64,000 nucleotides of DNA, from the NCBI GenBank assembly GCA_950022655.1, contig OX465580.1, forward strand, positions 3,333,122 to 3,397,121, in the 5' to 3' direction. The notes below the pieces were generated by a model. That model was not told where the DNA came from. It searched no databases and saw only the letters and a program-made list of their open reading frames with translations. Numbering within the stretch: position 1 is the first letter of the stretch; the number at the start of each line of letters is the position of its first letter. Below, piece after piece: positions 44,001 to 55,100 of this stretch. Position numbers and translations under genes: made by a program. The stretch comes from Alentia gelatinosa (Eukaryota > Annelida > Polychaeta > Phyllodocida > Polynoidae).

Positions 44001-45088
44001 CTCTGATGAATGGCTTTGAACAAGCTTCCAAATCCCCAAAAAATCCCGCATTTCTAAGCTTCTTCTATCAATAACAGCCCAAGTTGCATTGTTATCATAA
44101 AGACCTTTCCTCCAGAGTTCAAAAGAGGTAGCTTCACCTGGTCCACCTATCATATGCCGGGTGTACTGTGGGCCGTCTGGAGTGTCATTTGACCGAACAT
44201 GACCTTGTACTTTGTTTCTGAGAATTGAACTACTCAAGTCATATAGAAACTTAGAGTTGTTCATTGCCATGATCAGTTTTAGAGCATCACATACCGTATC
44301 TTTCACCTTAGCTTTACTGGAGGATGTAACACCAGAACAGGTGTCTACAGATTGAAAGATTCCACCAAGTTCAAGTGGCCCAATGTAAACATGGGAACCA
44401 TATTTCAAGAGGAATTCTTCACAATTAGATATAGACATATCATTAAGACCACTGAGTATTATTTCCTCCAGTTCCTTTAGCTCCTCCAGTGCATTTACAG
44501 ATAGCTTCAGTTGACTTTGTTCTAACTCAAAGACAGCTGTTGGAAAATACATGTTTTCTATGCTACAGTGATAATTTTCTGCTCCATGATCCTTAATGTC
44601 CTCTTCCCTTTCCTTCTGATGATCTTCAGAAAATTGTCCTTTTGCTTGAAACTCGAATCTGCCATCCTTTACTACAACATGCAATTTGTCATCCAAAGAT
44701 TCTAACGATCTCTGAAAACACTCAGCCTTAAGTTCTGAAGAAAATCCTCTAGAATAAATTTTTGGACTAGAGACAGGTTTTTTCAGCACAACCCCTTCTG
44801 GCACCTCCAGTAGAGTTCGTGATTCTACAGAATGAGCTCCATTTCTTGTAATGAGGATGCCTTTCAATGCTAGGCCACCTGATGCTGTTTGGAGCAGCCT
44901 CTCTGTCGACAACGTAGGCCTTTTATCTGTGGCACTGTCAAAAGATTCACTTTTCTTCTCCAATGTGTCATTTCTATTTTCACCATGATCTCTTAATGAC
45001 AGTGATTCATCAGTTGTATTACTTTTACTTGATCCATCCTCTAGTCCATCTCCAGATTCTTCCTCAGATTTGCACACTGCGACTACTC
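38004..45088 (-). CDS. Very large inducible GTPase (VLIG/GVIN-like), main exon
   Basis: One unbroken exon of about 2,360 codons, the usual VLIG size and single-exon form. Numbering from 45077: acidic Ser-rich start (1-50); YGSHVYIGPLELGG at about 224-238, a perforin/SNTX-like signature; a long helical region; G1 GIQSSGKST (about 1390); CTRGVF (about 1415, switch I); G3 DTEGLRAPEL (about 1440); FIHQNV (about 1508), a VLIG hallmark; IPDICYGNPPMA further on; a long helical stalk; then a Cys/His cluster CPFCHEPC with following His residues (about 2195-2235). The protein should be cytosolic: there is no signal peptide or membrane segment. In vertebrates the family is interferon-inducible. The exon opens at a splice acceptor (tttctttcag ending at 45089). 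The codon at 45077 is GTG, so translation must begin in an upstream exon. Confidence 0.93.
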
Positions 45089-45556
45089 CTGAAAGAAATG
45101 AACATAAATACTAAATGAATTGTCAATTTTACTGGGTAACTTTTTAAAGCATGAAAATGCCGTCATTGTCAAATCATACAACTCAATCCTCTGAAATATT
45201 TAGCCATGTGTCTAACTATTGCTAATGTACCTTTTAGAATCAACACTGATTCAATATACGATTCAATAGCTATTATGTTGACAATTCTGCTGGATTAAGT
45301 ATGGATAGATCTGCAATTAATGGGGAGGTTAGTGTGAAGGTTAGGTTTGGAAGAGAAAGTATAGTCTTCTAATATCTACCGTACTACCTACTATAGTATT
45401 GATTATATAATGGTGGAGAGAAATATACACAAGGGTAACGAGCCCGTTTTTAGGCTGCGATAAATAACATGTACTATTTATACTATCCAATTTCTTGATT
45501 ACCCTTTCAAATGATAGCTTGATATCTAGTTTCTTTATGGCTTCTGGGAGTATTCC

Positions 45557-45917
45557 TTAACCCTTTAAGGACGCATGATGCCTGGAGGCATCACCGCGCT
45601 AAAGACGCATGATGCCTGGAGCAACACCGCACTAAAGACGCATGATGCCTGGAGGCATCATTGTCTCAACATTAAAAAAAACAAAAAGAAATAATAGAAC
45701 AATATTCATGAAATTTTCAGAATATGTAGATATAACATATTTAGTATTTCTATTAAAAAGATATAAAATATTTATGATTATGTATCATATTGCATGATTA
45801 CAAGCTTGGATATCAGTTTTAACTATTATGTGGCCGTCCTCTAGCCAGACAGACTGCCACCAGCACTCGTCCTTATGGGACTAGCTGCGCCCCAGGCAGC
45901 CGTCCTTAAAGGGTTAA
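45557..45917. mobile_element. piggyBac-type MITE with TTAA ends
   Basis: The element begins TTAACCCTTTAAGGACG and ends with the exact reverse complement, so it has 17-base terminal inverted repeats including the TTAA target duplications at 45557-45560 and 45914-45917. CCCTTT-type ends next to TTAA are typical of the piggyBac superfamily. Just inside the left end, a unit of about 30 bases (gacgcatgatgcctgga...) is repeated three times. It encodes no transposase and would be mobilised in trans. Confidence 0.88.
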
Positions 45918-46017
45918 CCGTTAAGAAGGGTTCTTTTTAAGGAATTCAGTTCTTGCCTGGGTATTATTTTTGTCGAATCTTATGTTAATTTACGTCCCTC
46001 AATTTATCTCCCTTTAT

Positions 46018-46215
46018 ATCACATGCCTATAATGAGATGGTACATTCAAGCGCGCTGTGTTCACCTATTCATCTTCAGAGAGGAGATAGTGATACCCCCG
46101 GATATAGTCTATGGGGTCCCCGGGATGTCCACCAACATTCTGTGTCCTATAGGATTTGTGGAACAGCTTAGGGAGGATTTTGTGTAAGCTTATTACCTTG
46201 CAAGATTGGGCCAAG
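46018..46215 (+). pseudogene. gypsy integrase C-terminal scrap
   Basis: Read in the right frame it gives EEIVIPPDIVYGVPGMST and CPIGFVEQLRE. This is closely similar to the integrase region at 4030-4200 of copy 1. Everything else of the element is missing. It is an old fragment inside the predicted VLIG intron. Confidence 0.75.
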
Positions 46216-46436
46216 AGAAAGCTGTGGATTGGGGGTTCCACACCATTGTTGTCCTCCTGGACCAGGATAGCATCAATAAAGTAGCAATGACGTTTTTGTA
46301 GGATCACTGGCCATACATATGGCCCTCCTTGTCACAAGCATGAGCTGTTTGGAGAGAGGTTGACGCTTTAAAAGGCCCAGCCTTCACTTTATCCTGGAAT
46401 CACTTATTGCAGACCAGATCCATATCCCCATTCCCA

Positions 46437-46510
46437 CTGATAGCCATTGTGATCTAGAGGTTTATGCGCTGCCAGTAGGTACTAGTTTGAGTTCTAACTC
46501 ATTTACCCTT
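46437..46510 (+). repeat. Possible tRNA-derived SINE head
   Basis: The sequence has tgatctagaggtttatgcgc, like a pol III A box, and about 35 bases later gtttgagttctaac, like a B box (GGTTCGANTCC). No clover-leaf or tail was established. Chance resemblance is possible. Confidence 0.3.
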
Positions 46511-46694
46511 TAAAGTCTATACCTAGCAGGCCTGGGCCTCTAGACTTTGCACGGGAATGCATACGAACTGACCCATGGGGGTGACTTAACTGTGGGGGTG
46601 CAAGTAGGCCAATCATGTTTCTCGGTACCCAGAAGCATTTAAACTCTTAAACCGAAACCCAATTATAAGTTATCTAAGTAGTTAGTCATCTTAC

Positions 46695-46929
46695 CTCTCA
46701 GTAGATTTGATGGTTGCTCATCTTTACAGTACAGCGTTTTGTCCACACCACACTCAGTAATAAGGTCCTTCTGTCCAGTCAGTGCCATCGCCCGCATGAA
46801 AGCATGGTAGTGCCAACACGGGCCTTTCGCAATGAAATCTAGCAGTTCCTCAGTAGCTGCATGGCTGGAACCCTTATGATGCAAAGCAGAAACAATAGTA
46901 GGATAGTAGGTGTCTTTGAGCACACACAT
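46695..46929 (-). CDS. CARD-like exon upstream of the VLIG exon
   Basis: The frame reads TEELLDFIAKG, then HAFMRAMALTGQKDLI. This is the pattern of the second half of a CARD (LLD.I...G...F..AL..TGQ..L). It ends at a strong splice donor, GAG|GTAAGA, with the last exon base at 46695. One base of a codon is left over, and the VLIG exon begins with the two bases that complete it (giving Gly), so the frame joins exactly. The first CARD helices are absent or in an earlier exon; a possible acceptor AG lies at 46915-46914, and an in-frame ATG at 46927-46929. The CARD assignment is by eye; a generic death-fold is the alternative. Confidence 0.55.
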
Positions 46930-46989
46930 ATATAGAAGGATGAAAGCACAGATGAACGACTGAAAACTCTGGAGGCATCGATCTCTACT

Positions 46990-47600
46990 ATTTTGAAGCT
47001 GGTATCGGCTACTACAAGTTCGAAAAAGAGGTAAAAAAACAGGAGAACTCCCTCGAGGACTCGTAAAGATAAGAAATTGAGAAGTGCTTCAACCTCATTG
47101 GACTCCAGCACAAGTTCTCGTTCAACGGATTCCTCAAGATCGCCGAGCAGAGAAATAAAAAAACGGTGTGGTGGTAAATATGATAATTTGAATTACTTAG
47201 AAAAGGATGAAAAAGTTCTAAACTTTGAAACTTTATCGCTTTGAAAATTTGAAACTCATGAAATCTTTGTTGGAAAAGGGAAAAGATGTCTCAGGTTTTT
47301 TAGAACATCAGATTTTATTAGCCGAAAAGGCCAGGACGAAAGTCTTCCACTGCGATACTTTAATTTGCTACGATTCATCTGTAAAAAACTGTGCTAATAA
47401 GTCGGGAATCAGTGCATTGATAAAGTAGAAGCTTGCGAGATAATGAAATATCTATCGTATGACGGTACTATCAGTGCTAGAAATGCTAAAAGTAAAGTTT
47501 CTATTACAAAATCAACGATAACTCACACTTGTAATGCTTACAATAAATCTGAAAATGGTTGCCATTTCTCCAATTGTAAGTATATATCGTTTTGAATCTA
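46990..47600 (+). pseudogene. DIRS-like gag remnant
   Basis: A Ser/Arg-rich basic stretch (about 47020-47150) is followed by a broken frame. Then a Cys-rich motif, TCNAYNKSENGCHFSNCKY (about 47527-47585), resembles the C...N...GC....C zinc motif of DIRS Gag proteins. Stops occur at 47242, about 47400 and after the Cys motif. Confidence 0.6.
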
Positions 47601-49513
47601 TTAATAATCGAGGTCAGACCGCTAAGGGTAGTGACGTCAATCTTGATCTCGCTTTTGAATCTGAAACGGTTACTTAGGATTACGCACCGGTGGAGGGGGA
47701 TTCTTTGGAAAGTGCTCAAAATGAACCTAATCTATCGGTTGGTGATGAATTTGTTAAACTATACAGTGTGGATGGTTTTGATAACAAATTCGTTGAAAAT
47801 AGCTATGTACCAGTTAATCTTGAAAACGAAGCCTGCGAGGCCTCGTTTGAGGCAGGAGTTGATAACCCGGTTAATCCAAATGTTGTTTTCCCATGTGAAT
47901 TTTTGGATCTCACAGATTTAAACATAACGGATAAATGTTTTGATGACACTTGCGATTGTGTATATTTTATCGGTGGCCAGAGAGCACAGTTATTACCTTG
48001 TCGATTTTATAAATTCTTAAAATTCGATAATGTTATTTGTGGATTATCAAAAAGTGAAAGTGAATTTATCTGGAATGGAATCAGATACAGTTTTGACATT
48101 GTTGATCCTAACATGAATACTGCCTATGAAACTCCTAATTACAATTCTATATTAGTGAATCCTTGGTATGGTAAAATGTCTGATATATTAAATAACAAAT
48201 TATTGGAGGGTAAAGTAGCTAACGCAGTTGAAAAGCCTAAATGCGTACATGCCTTAGGGGCCGTAATAAAGAGTAATGGCAAATTACGGCCCATTACGGA
48301 CTGTTCAATGCCCGATGGCATTAGCATCAACAATTACATGCAGAGTACTTAGGAATCATTCAGTTATAACACGGTATATGATGCGGCATCAAACTTCTGA
48401 GGTGGAGAATTTATGAGTGTGGTGGACATCAAATCCGCTTATCGTTCAGTTAATGTTAATCCGGATCATACCAAATTTCAGGGTTTTTCTTGTTTTTTTT
48501 GGGCTTAAAGTGTGCTCCGAACATTTTTACTAGGATTTCTAATTTTGTTGTTGATGCTGTAACTCAATGCAGTATTAAAAATGTAACAAATTACCTGGAC
48601 GATTTTCTGGTTATTGGGAAATCAGAACGAGATTGCTTATCGAAATATACACTTATTAAAAAGCCTGGGTTTTGAAATTTCAATGTCTAAAGTTACTCAA
48701 CCATCACAAACGACTGTACTTTTGGGCATTCTTATAAATTTGGTGGATATGTTATTGTCCTTAACCCAAGAAAAAATCGTAAAGTTTAAAGAAAATATCA
48801 GAATTATAAAAGAAAACGGTAAAGTCTGCAAAAAGGATCTTGAGAAAGTCGGTGGACTTGTTTCTTTTTGTGCTTAAGTTGTCCGCGGTGGACGTACCTT
48901 TAGCCGCAGGATTTTTGACTTATGTGCAACTCTAAATTGTAAAAGTTATAAGGCAGTCACTCCCGATCTTTTGGACAATTTAAACTGGTGGGATAATTTT
49001 TGTACGATTTTTAATGGACCAGAAGTGATACAGAGAGACTGTAATTATTGTCCAATCGTTTAGGATTCATCGCTCACAGGTTTTGAAGCCTGTGTGGACA
49101 AAGATTTCATATATGGCACCTGGGATGATAATAAAATTCCAGGAATTGACAATTTTCATTTTGTTTTATCCCCTCAGAGTGATAAAATTGATGTGAATAC
49201 TAATCTTTACGAGTTGTGGCCAGTTTTAATTGGCGTTAAACGCTGGGCCGAGGTTTATCGCAATTGTTGTATCAAAATAATCACTGACAACATGCAGGTA
49301 CTAGCGATGATTAACACGGGGAGGAGTCAAAACAATCAGTGCATGAAATGGCTAAGAGAACTATTTTGGATTTGTTTTCTTCACAACTTAAGTCTCAAAG
49401 CTACTTACATTAGATCAGAAGATAATGTTTTAGCTGATCAATTGTCCAGGGTTTCTCATAAAGAATACAAGGAAAAATTATTCAACACCCTTACTTCTAT
49501 GAAAATGTGTTGA
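47600..49513 (+). pseudogene. DIRS-like RT-RNase H remnant
   Basis: 47690-48352 contains the RT fingers (VIKSNGKLRPITDCS, SINNYM). 48412-48470 gives SVVDIKSAYRSVNV (motif A). 48500-48675 gives LKCAPNIFTRI and the catalytic YLDD (about 48592). 49094-49513 gives RNase H: YELWPVL, IITDNMQV, INTGRSQNNQCM and NVLADQLSR. Frames change several times and stops interrupt each block. Confidence 0.82.
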
Positions 49514-49569
49514 TTTAATTCCAGACCCTCAGCTGGACATGCTCCGAGACAAACACAAAGTGATTCTAA

Positions 49570-49917
49570 TTGTATCTCAGTAAATACCCGTAGGGTAAGG
49601 GATAACCAGATAAATTGTTATCGTAGATTCTGTGATATTCGGAATTGGAATCCTTTTCCTGTTAACATTTCTTATTTGTCTCTTTATGTGGTATTTTTAT
49701 CACAAAATATGAAGCCCATTTCGGTGAGAAATTAAATTTCCGCAGTTAATTATGAGAATAAATTATGTGGTTTTGAGGATTTTTCCTCTAATTTTTTTAT
49801 AAAGATGACAGTAAAGGGTATTACTAGGTTAGATGTGTCTGAAAAAACCGTCAGATACCCTATTACCTTATCGGACATGGTGTCTATGTATCAGAAATTA
49901 AATTTCAAGTTCTGATC
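49570..49917 (+). pseudogene. Tyrosine recombinase N-terminal (core-binding) remnant
   Basis: Translation gives RRFCDIRNWNPFPVNISYLSLYVVFLS, then ISAVNYENKLCGFED and VSEKTVRYPITLSDM. This fits the SAM-like core-binding domain of DIRS recombinases. One stop lies inside it. The catalytic half with its Arg, His-x-x-Arg and Tyr is absent: the sequence changes at about 49918. Confidence 0.6.
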
Positions 49918-49924
49918 TAACCTT

Positions 49925-50300
49925 ATGGATAAGTTTTCTTCTTCGTTTCTTCTGCGACTCTGTCGGCCGCGTCGTCTTGAAGCTGGATCTCCCCGAGTCT
50001 TTCGGGGAATGTTGGCGGGTTCGTCCTCGCTGCGTGGTGGGGGTGTTGGTAGAGCTACGGGCGCTGCGTCATGGTGTCCGCGCCGTCACGGCCCGATGAA
50101 TCCCCCTGGTACGAGCCGGCGTCCGCACGGGCGGCGTCAGCGGCTGTCTTCTCCGTGTTGCTCTGCACGAGTTGGGATAGAAGATTGGTGATACCATCGA
50201 GCCTTCCATCTATGGAGTTAACCCTCGCCGTCATGGCCGATATCGCATGGGCATTGTCTTTAGCCGTCGCCTTCTGTTTAGGTGCTGGCTGTTCGTTCAT
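49925..50300 (-). pseudogene. Gag-like N-terminal fragment with coiled coil
   Basis: The frame starts MNEQPAPKQKATAK at 50300. A coiled coil (VNSIDGRLDGITNLLSQLV, about residues 28-46) is followed by an Ala/Asp/Gly-rich part. A TAG stop near 50055 interrupts the frame, which continues as a charged tail to 49925. No family was recognised. The style is like the coiled-coil Gag of the DIRS-like element at 57.3-58.6 kb, so it may be the 5' end of a related element. Its upstream DNA is a repeat shared with 62.8 kb. Confidence 0.45.
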
Positions 50301-50307
50301 TTTGTGT

Positions 50308-50385
50308 CAATATACAGCCAATACATGCACTTAAGCGATGGCGTATATATAAATAAACTGGTGGTTTTCGCGCAGTGGTAAAGTT
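50308..50385 (-). repeat. Repeat shared with 62.76-62.83 kb, copy 1
   Basis: About 75 bases (tacatgcact...gcgatggcgtatata, ...aataaactg, ...ggttttcg) recur at 62758-62835 with about 80 percent agreement by eye. On the minus strand the block lies just upstream of the ATG at 50300 and contains TATA-like tatatacgcc. It could therefore be the promoter end of a mobile element. Confidence 0.6.
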
Positions 50386-51030
50386 TGTTTCATTTTCGTT
50401 CAAGTCTCTTTGCGAACGACCAGCTTTTAGGTGTTGTAGCTAGGTGCACTACAACAATTATGGGTGTAAGTTTTTTTCGGTGAAGTATGCCACTTTATTA
50501 CCTGTCTATTACAGAGTCTCCATAGGAAATGTATAGGGCACCTGGAATTAGCTTCCCAGAGATTCTGACATGCCAGAATATCCTGCAGGAGATTCTGGAA
50601 AAATAGTCCTGTCCATCATTACCCCTACCCTGAACACAAGAGAAAGAGACAGGTATGGGCTAAATAAAATTTATTTTAATTTTATGATGTCCATAATACA
50701 TCGATATTAATACATGGTATAATATCATGGATGAGAATATACATATAGTAATATGTATGAAAAGTATGGTATACATATTGTAGAATATGATACAATTGAG
50801 ATACATATGTAGATATGATATAAGGTAGATATGAATACAATGCATATAGTAATTGACCGTTGTTAATTATGTGTAGTATAAGTATAAATACGTATATGTA
50901 GTTGTATAATATAAAATATATGACCAAGAAGTCCATAAGAAAGGTGAGAGGTGGGTGGGAATTGAGTTTGTGATCATGATCACTCGTTATTTGAGTGAAG
51001 GAGTGATCTATTCACAGCGGCGCCATTGGA
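50386..51030. other. Non-coding, AT-rich low-complexity stretch
   Basis: 50660-50930 is dominated by repeats of tat/ata with internal near-repeats (agatatgata, tagatatgaa). No gene is supported; short frames here are chance products of low complexity. Confidence 0.6.
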
Positions 51031-51032
51031 GT

Positions 51033-51960
51033 TCATGATGGGCGTTGGAGCGCCACCCCGTATCGTTGAATGGCGAGTTCGGGCACCCCGGCCTGGAATG
51101 CCTGGGTGGCCGCGGCTTTCCTCAGGCTGTGGAGGATGTATGCCTTTGGGGGGTGGCCCGTCTCGGATAGGATTCGTTCCCAGTGTTTGCCTAGCGAGCG
51201 GGTCGTTATCGGGGACCCGTCCTCAAGCATGAGGAACGGGTCCTGCTGTGATTGCGTGGGTACAGCCGCTATCATGTCCCTCATGGCTGTGAGGGGGCAT
51301 GTCCTCGGGTCCGGCGAGGGTTGGAGAAAGACACACTTCTCTTCTCCAACACACTGGAGATTCTTGGCGGCTTTAATCCTCACGGCCACGTGAGCTAACG
51401 TGACCACCACATCTCCACGTGAGAGATACCGTACCGGGTCGTACCCCCTGGTCGTGGGCGGGGAGACCTCGCTCTGGCAGAGTGCTGCATAGTAGAGTTC
51501 CAGAAAGGCTGCTTTCAGCGCCCGGTCGAGGGGCGTGGCCGTTAGGGCCACGAGGATGTCTCGTAGGGCCTCCATTGGGATCGGAGGCTTGATGTTTGGT
51601 TGATATGTCTTGTCTCTCTTCATGGCATCCAGTGCCCTCCTCACCCTTACATCCTCTGTAGCAGCGATGTTTCCCCGGACAGCCGTAGGTGTGACCGTAG
51701 GTGTGACCGTAGGTGAGAGAGGTGGTTTGCCACGGTCGCCGGTGATTCCAGATTCCACGTATTCCAGATAGGCGGTGATCAGGCTCACGGTCAGGGTCTG
51801 CGGGTCGGTCCCCATCCTCCGGCAGAACGCGAGGTATGTTGATACGGCGCTTCACTGGTTGGCGACCGTGCCTGGGGCACGAGCCACGGCTTGCCGCACA
51901 GATGCCTTCTGCTGGAGAGAGCATAGCACCGGATTTGCAGGAGAGCCGGAGGACAGGGAC
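51033..51960 (-). pseudogene. Tyrosine recombinase of the DIRS-like element
   Basis: The core-binding part reads VSTYLAFCRRMGTDP. The frame has an in-frame TGA just before it (at about 51850), where Trp is likely. The catalytic part has YAALCQSEVSP where family members have an Arg before the xSE motif; Cys here suggests loss of the first catalytic Arg by a CpG change. HSLRKAAATQAFQAG supplies the His-x-x-Arg pair. The frame shifts at about 51063, before the expected catalytic Tyr, which is not found. It is therefore inactive. An imperfect gtgaccgtaggt triplication sits at 51690-51715. Confidence 0.8.
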
Positions 51961-52109
51961 AAATGAGGCATGGTTGCAGGGCACCACAGACAACAGGTTA
52001 TGCAATGACATAAAGTATGCAGCATTACGGTAGTCCTTAGAGGTGAGGTGAGAACGGCTCTGTTACTTGTTTGTTTATATGATGTCGTAGAGTTGAACAT
52101 GTGGAGAAC

Positions 52110-55100
52110 CTCAGTCGGTGCTATTTGTCTCTATCTGGGTGAGCTGGAATTAGCAATGATAATTTCTGCCACTTATGACAATGGATGAAACTTTTCAGCC
52201 TAACAAGGGGTTAAAGATAGTTCACTTCAACACGCGCAGCCTTTGGTCCAAAATTGATGTCATACACCAATTACTAACTGATTCTGATATAGATGTTTGC
52301 TGTATTACTGAGACATGGCTAACTCAGCGCATGCCAACTTTTCTTGTGGATATCCCTGGATATAGTTTTGTACGAAATGATAGGTCTTGGAAAGAGGAAG
52401 GTGCTCATGAGATTAGGATGGGAGGAGGTGTAGGTATTTTTATAAAAGATAACGTAAACTACGAAATAGCTGAGCTTAATACATACAATCATAGCACCTC
52501 ATATTTAGAGAACTTATGGCTTCATATAAAAATACCACACATAAGACCCATTTATTTAGCATGTATCTATAGGCCCCCAAACAATGATTATCACAGCTTT
52601 ATGAATCAAATTAGGGAAGATGTATTTGAGATGGCACCTGATAAAAACTTCGATTTATTTCTTGTGGGAGATTTTAACATTGATTATTTAACTACCAATA
52701 CCCTTGAGCATAAAGATTTGAAACTACTGGAGAGTGCCTTGGGATTGCATCAGTTGATAAAATCCGTCACACGGTATAGCGACACCAAAGATAGTTGTCT
52801 TGACCTGATTTTCTCCAACAATCGTAACTACACAGACAGTGGTCTGACTGGAAATCATATTAGTGATCACCTGGGTATATTTGTGGTTAGGAAAAAACCC
52901 AAGCTGTTGAAATCCAAAGTGACTTTTTGGGGCCGCTCACCGAAAAATTATGACGAACTGCTCTTTGCCAGCAGACTAAAAAATTATAATTGGGAGAACT
53001 GGTATAAATTGAGAGACCCCAATACGCTCTGGAGTTTAATGCTTGACAGAATCGTACTCGAGCTTGACAAACTGTGTCCTACTAAGGAGTATAAAGTTTC
53101 AGAGATACGCGAGATCTGGGTATCAGACGAGCTTATTGAGCTAATTAAAGAGAAAGATAGGTTACTAGCAACAGCTAAGCGAGTAAACACTTCTGAAGCA
53201 TGGACGAGGGCAAGAAGGTCCAGAAACGAAGTGACTAAGTTGTTAAGGAAAGCCAAAGGGGATTACATCAGAGAAACACTTGATGAACAGCATGATAACA
53301 ATAAGAAATTCTGGAAAACAATTTCTAAACTCACCAAGGAAAACTCTGATAAATCAAGTAACATCACCTTGAAAGACAATGAAGTAATTATCCCTCCAGA
53401 TAGAACAGCTAACTTTATTAACGACTATTTTGTAGATATAGGGTCAACCCTTGCAGCGGATCTAAATGATCCCTGGATAAACCAAGTTAAAGCAAATGTG
53501 AACAAATTGCACGATATTCAAACTAATAAGGAGGAAGTACTTGCTTTATTGAAGAATATTAACATCAGTAAATCATCGGCAATCGAAGGTGTTACCGCTA
53601 GATATTAAAAAGATGCGCTTATTGCTTTGTTGGACCATTTTGTCTATCTTTTAAATGTATCATTAGGGAATGGTATTTTCCCCAGTAAATGGAAAGAGGC
53701 TTTGGTTGTACCGATACGAAAAGTTCCAAATAGCTTCAATGTTAGTAATTTAAGACCAATCTCGCTCTTGCCCTTACCTGGCAAAATTATCGAAAAAATA
53801 GTACACAAACAACTGTATTCCTTTATACAAGTTAACAATATTCTGTCAGACAAACAGTTCGGTTTTAGACCAGGTTACTCCACTATCGATGCTGTCACCC
53901 AGTTAACTAGATTTATATATGAATTATATGCACATACATTGATTTTAAAAAGGCTTTCGACACTATCGACCACCAAATTTTATTATCAAAATTATCCACT
54001 CTAGGCCTCTGTAACAACATTTTTGACTGGTTTAATAGTTATTTATCAAATCGCTCTAAAAAAACATTGGCGAATAATATCCGATCTCCCCTCTGTGTAA
54101 TCAGTTATGGTGTCCCCCAAGGGTCTATTCTTGGACCACTTTTATTTATCATTTACATTAATGACTTAGTGTCCACCATTCAAAATATTGTTCTGCTAGA
54201 ACACCTGAAGAGGCTACCTTAATCATCCAACCTGACTTGAATAATTTGACCCTATGGTGTGCTAGAAATTCTTTAACGATAAATGCTGACAAAACGAAAG
54301 TGGTGATATTTGGTACAGCAAAAAGGGTAAACAATCTTGTAAACGTTCAATGTTCGCTCAAGATAAATGACAAAGTATTACAACTTGTCTCCTCCTACAA
54401 GTATTTGGGTGTAATCATGGACAAAAACTTGACTTTTAAACAACATATAAGTAGTATTAGAAGAACTGTATCGCACAAGTTATATTTACTCAATAAGATA
54501 AGGCCGTATCTTACGCCTGAAGTATGTTTAAAGATCTACAAGTCCATGGTACTTCCGTTTTTAGACTTTGGTGATGTTCTGTTTGACTCAGCACCTGACC
54601 ATGACCTCAATCAACTACAAACACTTCAAAACCAGGCTATAAGAATTATCTTCAGATTGCATCCGAGAATGCCACGCGTAATCCTACACAGAACATCCCA
54701 ACTTGGATACCTGCAATCAAGAAGGAAATCACATATAACTGACTATATGTACACTCTGCTAAGCTTGGATCACTTGAGATCCTACCCAACTGTGGTCACC
54801 AGAGGAAACCAAGGTCCTACTTTTAAACTGAATTTACCCAAGTTAACCATGTACAGGAAATCATTGAACTACCAAGGGCCATTCTTATGGAACGCCCTCC
54901 CACCTGAACTGCGCACATTGCCTGATCACAAGGAATTTAAGAGAAATGCAAAAATACAACTAAGAAGCAATATACCATAGTATAATTTATTATCTGTGTA
55001 TGTCAAATTTGTTGACGGTGAACTTTTTCCGTCTTATTTTGTTTTCAAAAATCTTGTGTCAACTTATAATGCTTATCGAAGCTGCCTGTTAAGAAAAAAA

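Larger units (their letters stand above)
45089..46694 (-). other. Predicted intron of the CARD-VLIG gene
   Basis: It runs from donor GTAAGA (46694) to acceptor tttctttcag (45089), 1,606 bases. It contains a piggyBac-type MITE (45557-45917), a gypsy integrase scrap (about 46020-46215) and a SINE-like patch. 45092-45556 shows nothing recognisable. It is predicted from splice signals and matching phase only. Confidence 0.55.
46990..49917 (+). mobile_element. DIRS-like tyrosine-recombinase retrotransposon, decayed, 3' truncated
   Basis: The order is gag-like, RT, RNase H, then the N-terminal part of a tyrosine recombinase, with many stops. This is the DIRS-group order. It ends near 49917, where another fragment in the opposite orientation begins, so the recombinase catalytic domain is lost. 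It lies directly upstream of the CARD-like exon (minus strand) and would separate it from any further 5' exon. Confidence 0.8.

Noticed and set aside
45571..45660. Short regularly repeated units that might suggest a CRISPR array
   Set aside because: Three adjacent degenerate units without spacers, inside a piggyBac-type MITE in an animal-type genome.
50660..50936. Tyr/Ile/His-rich minus-strand frames
   Set aside because: Direct product of TATA-type low-complexity DNA.
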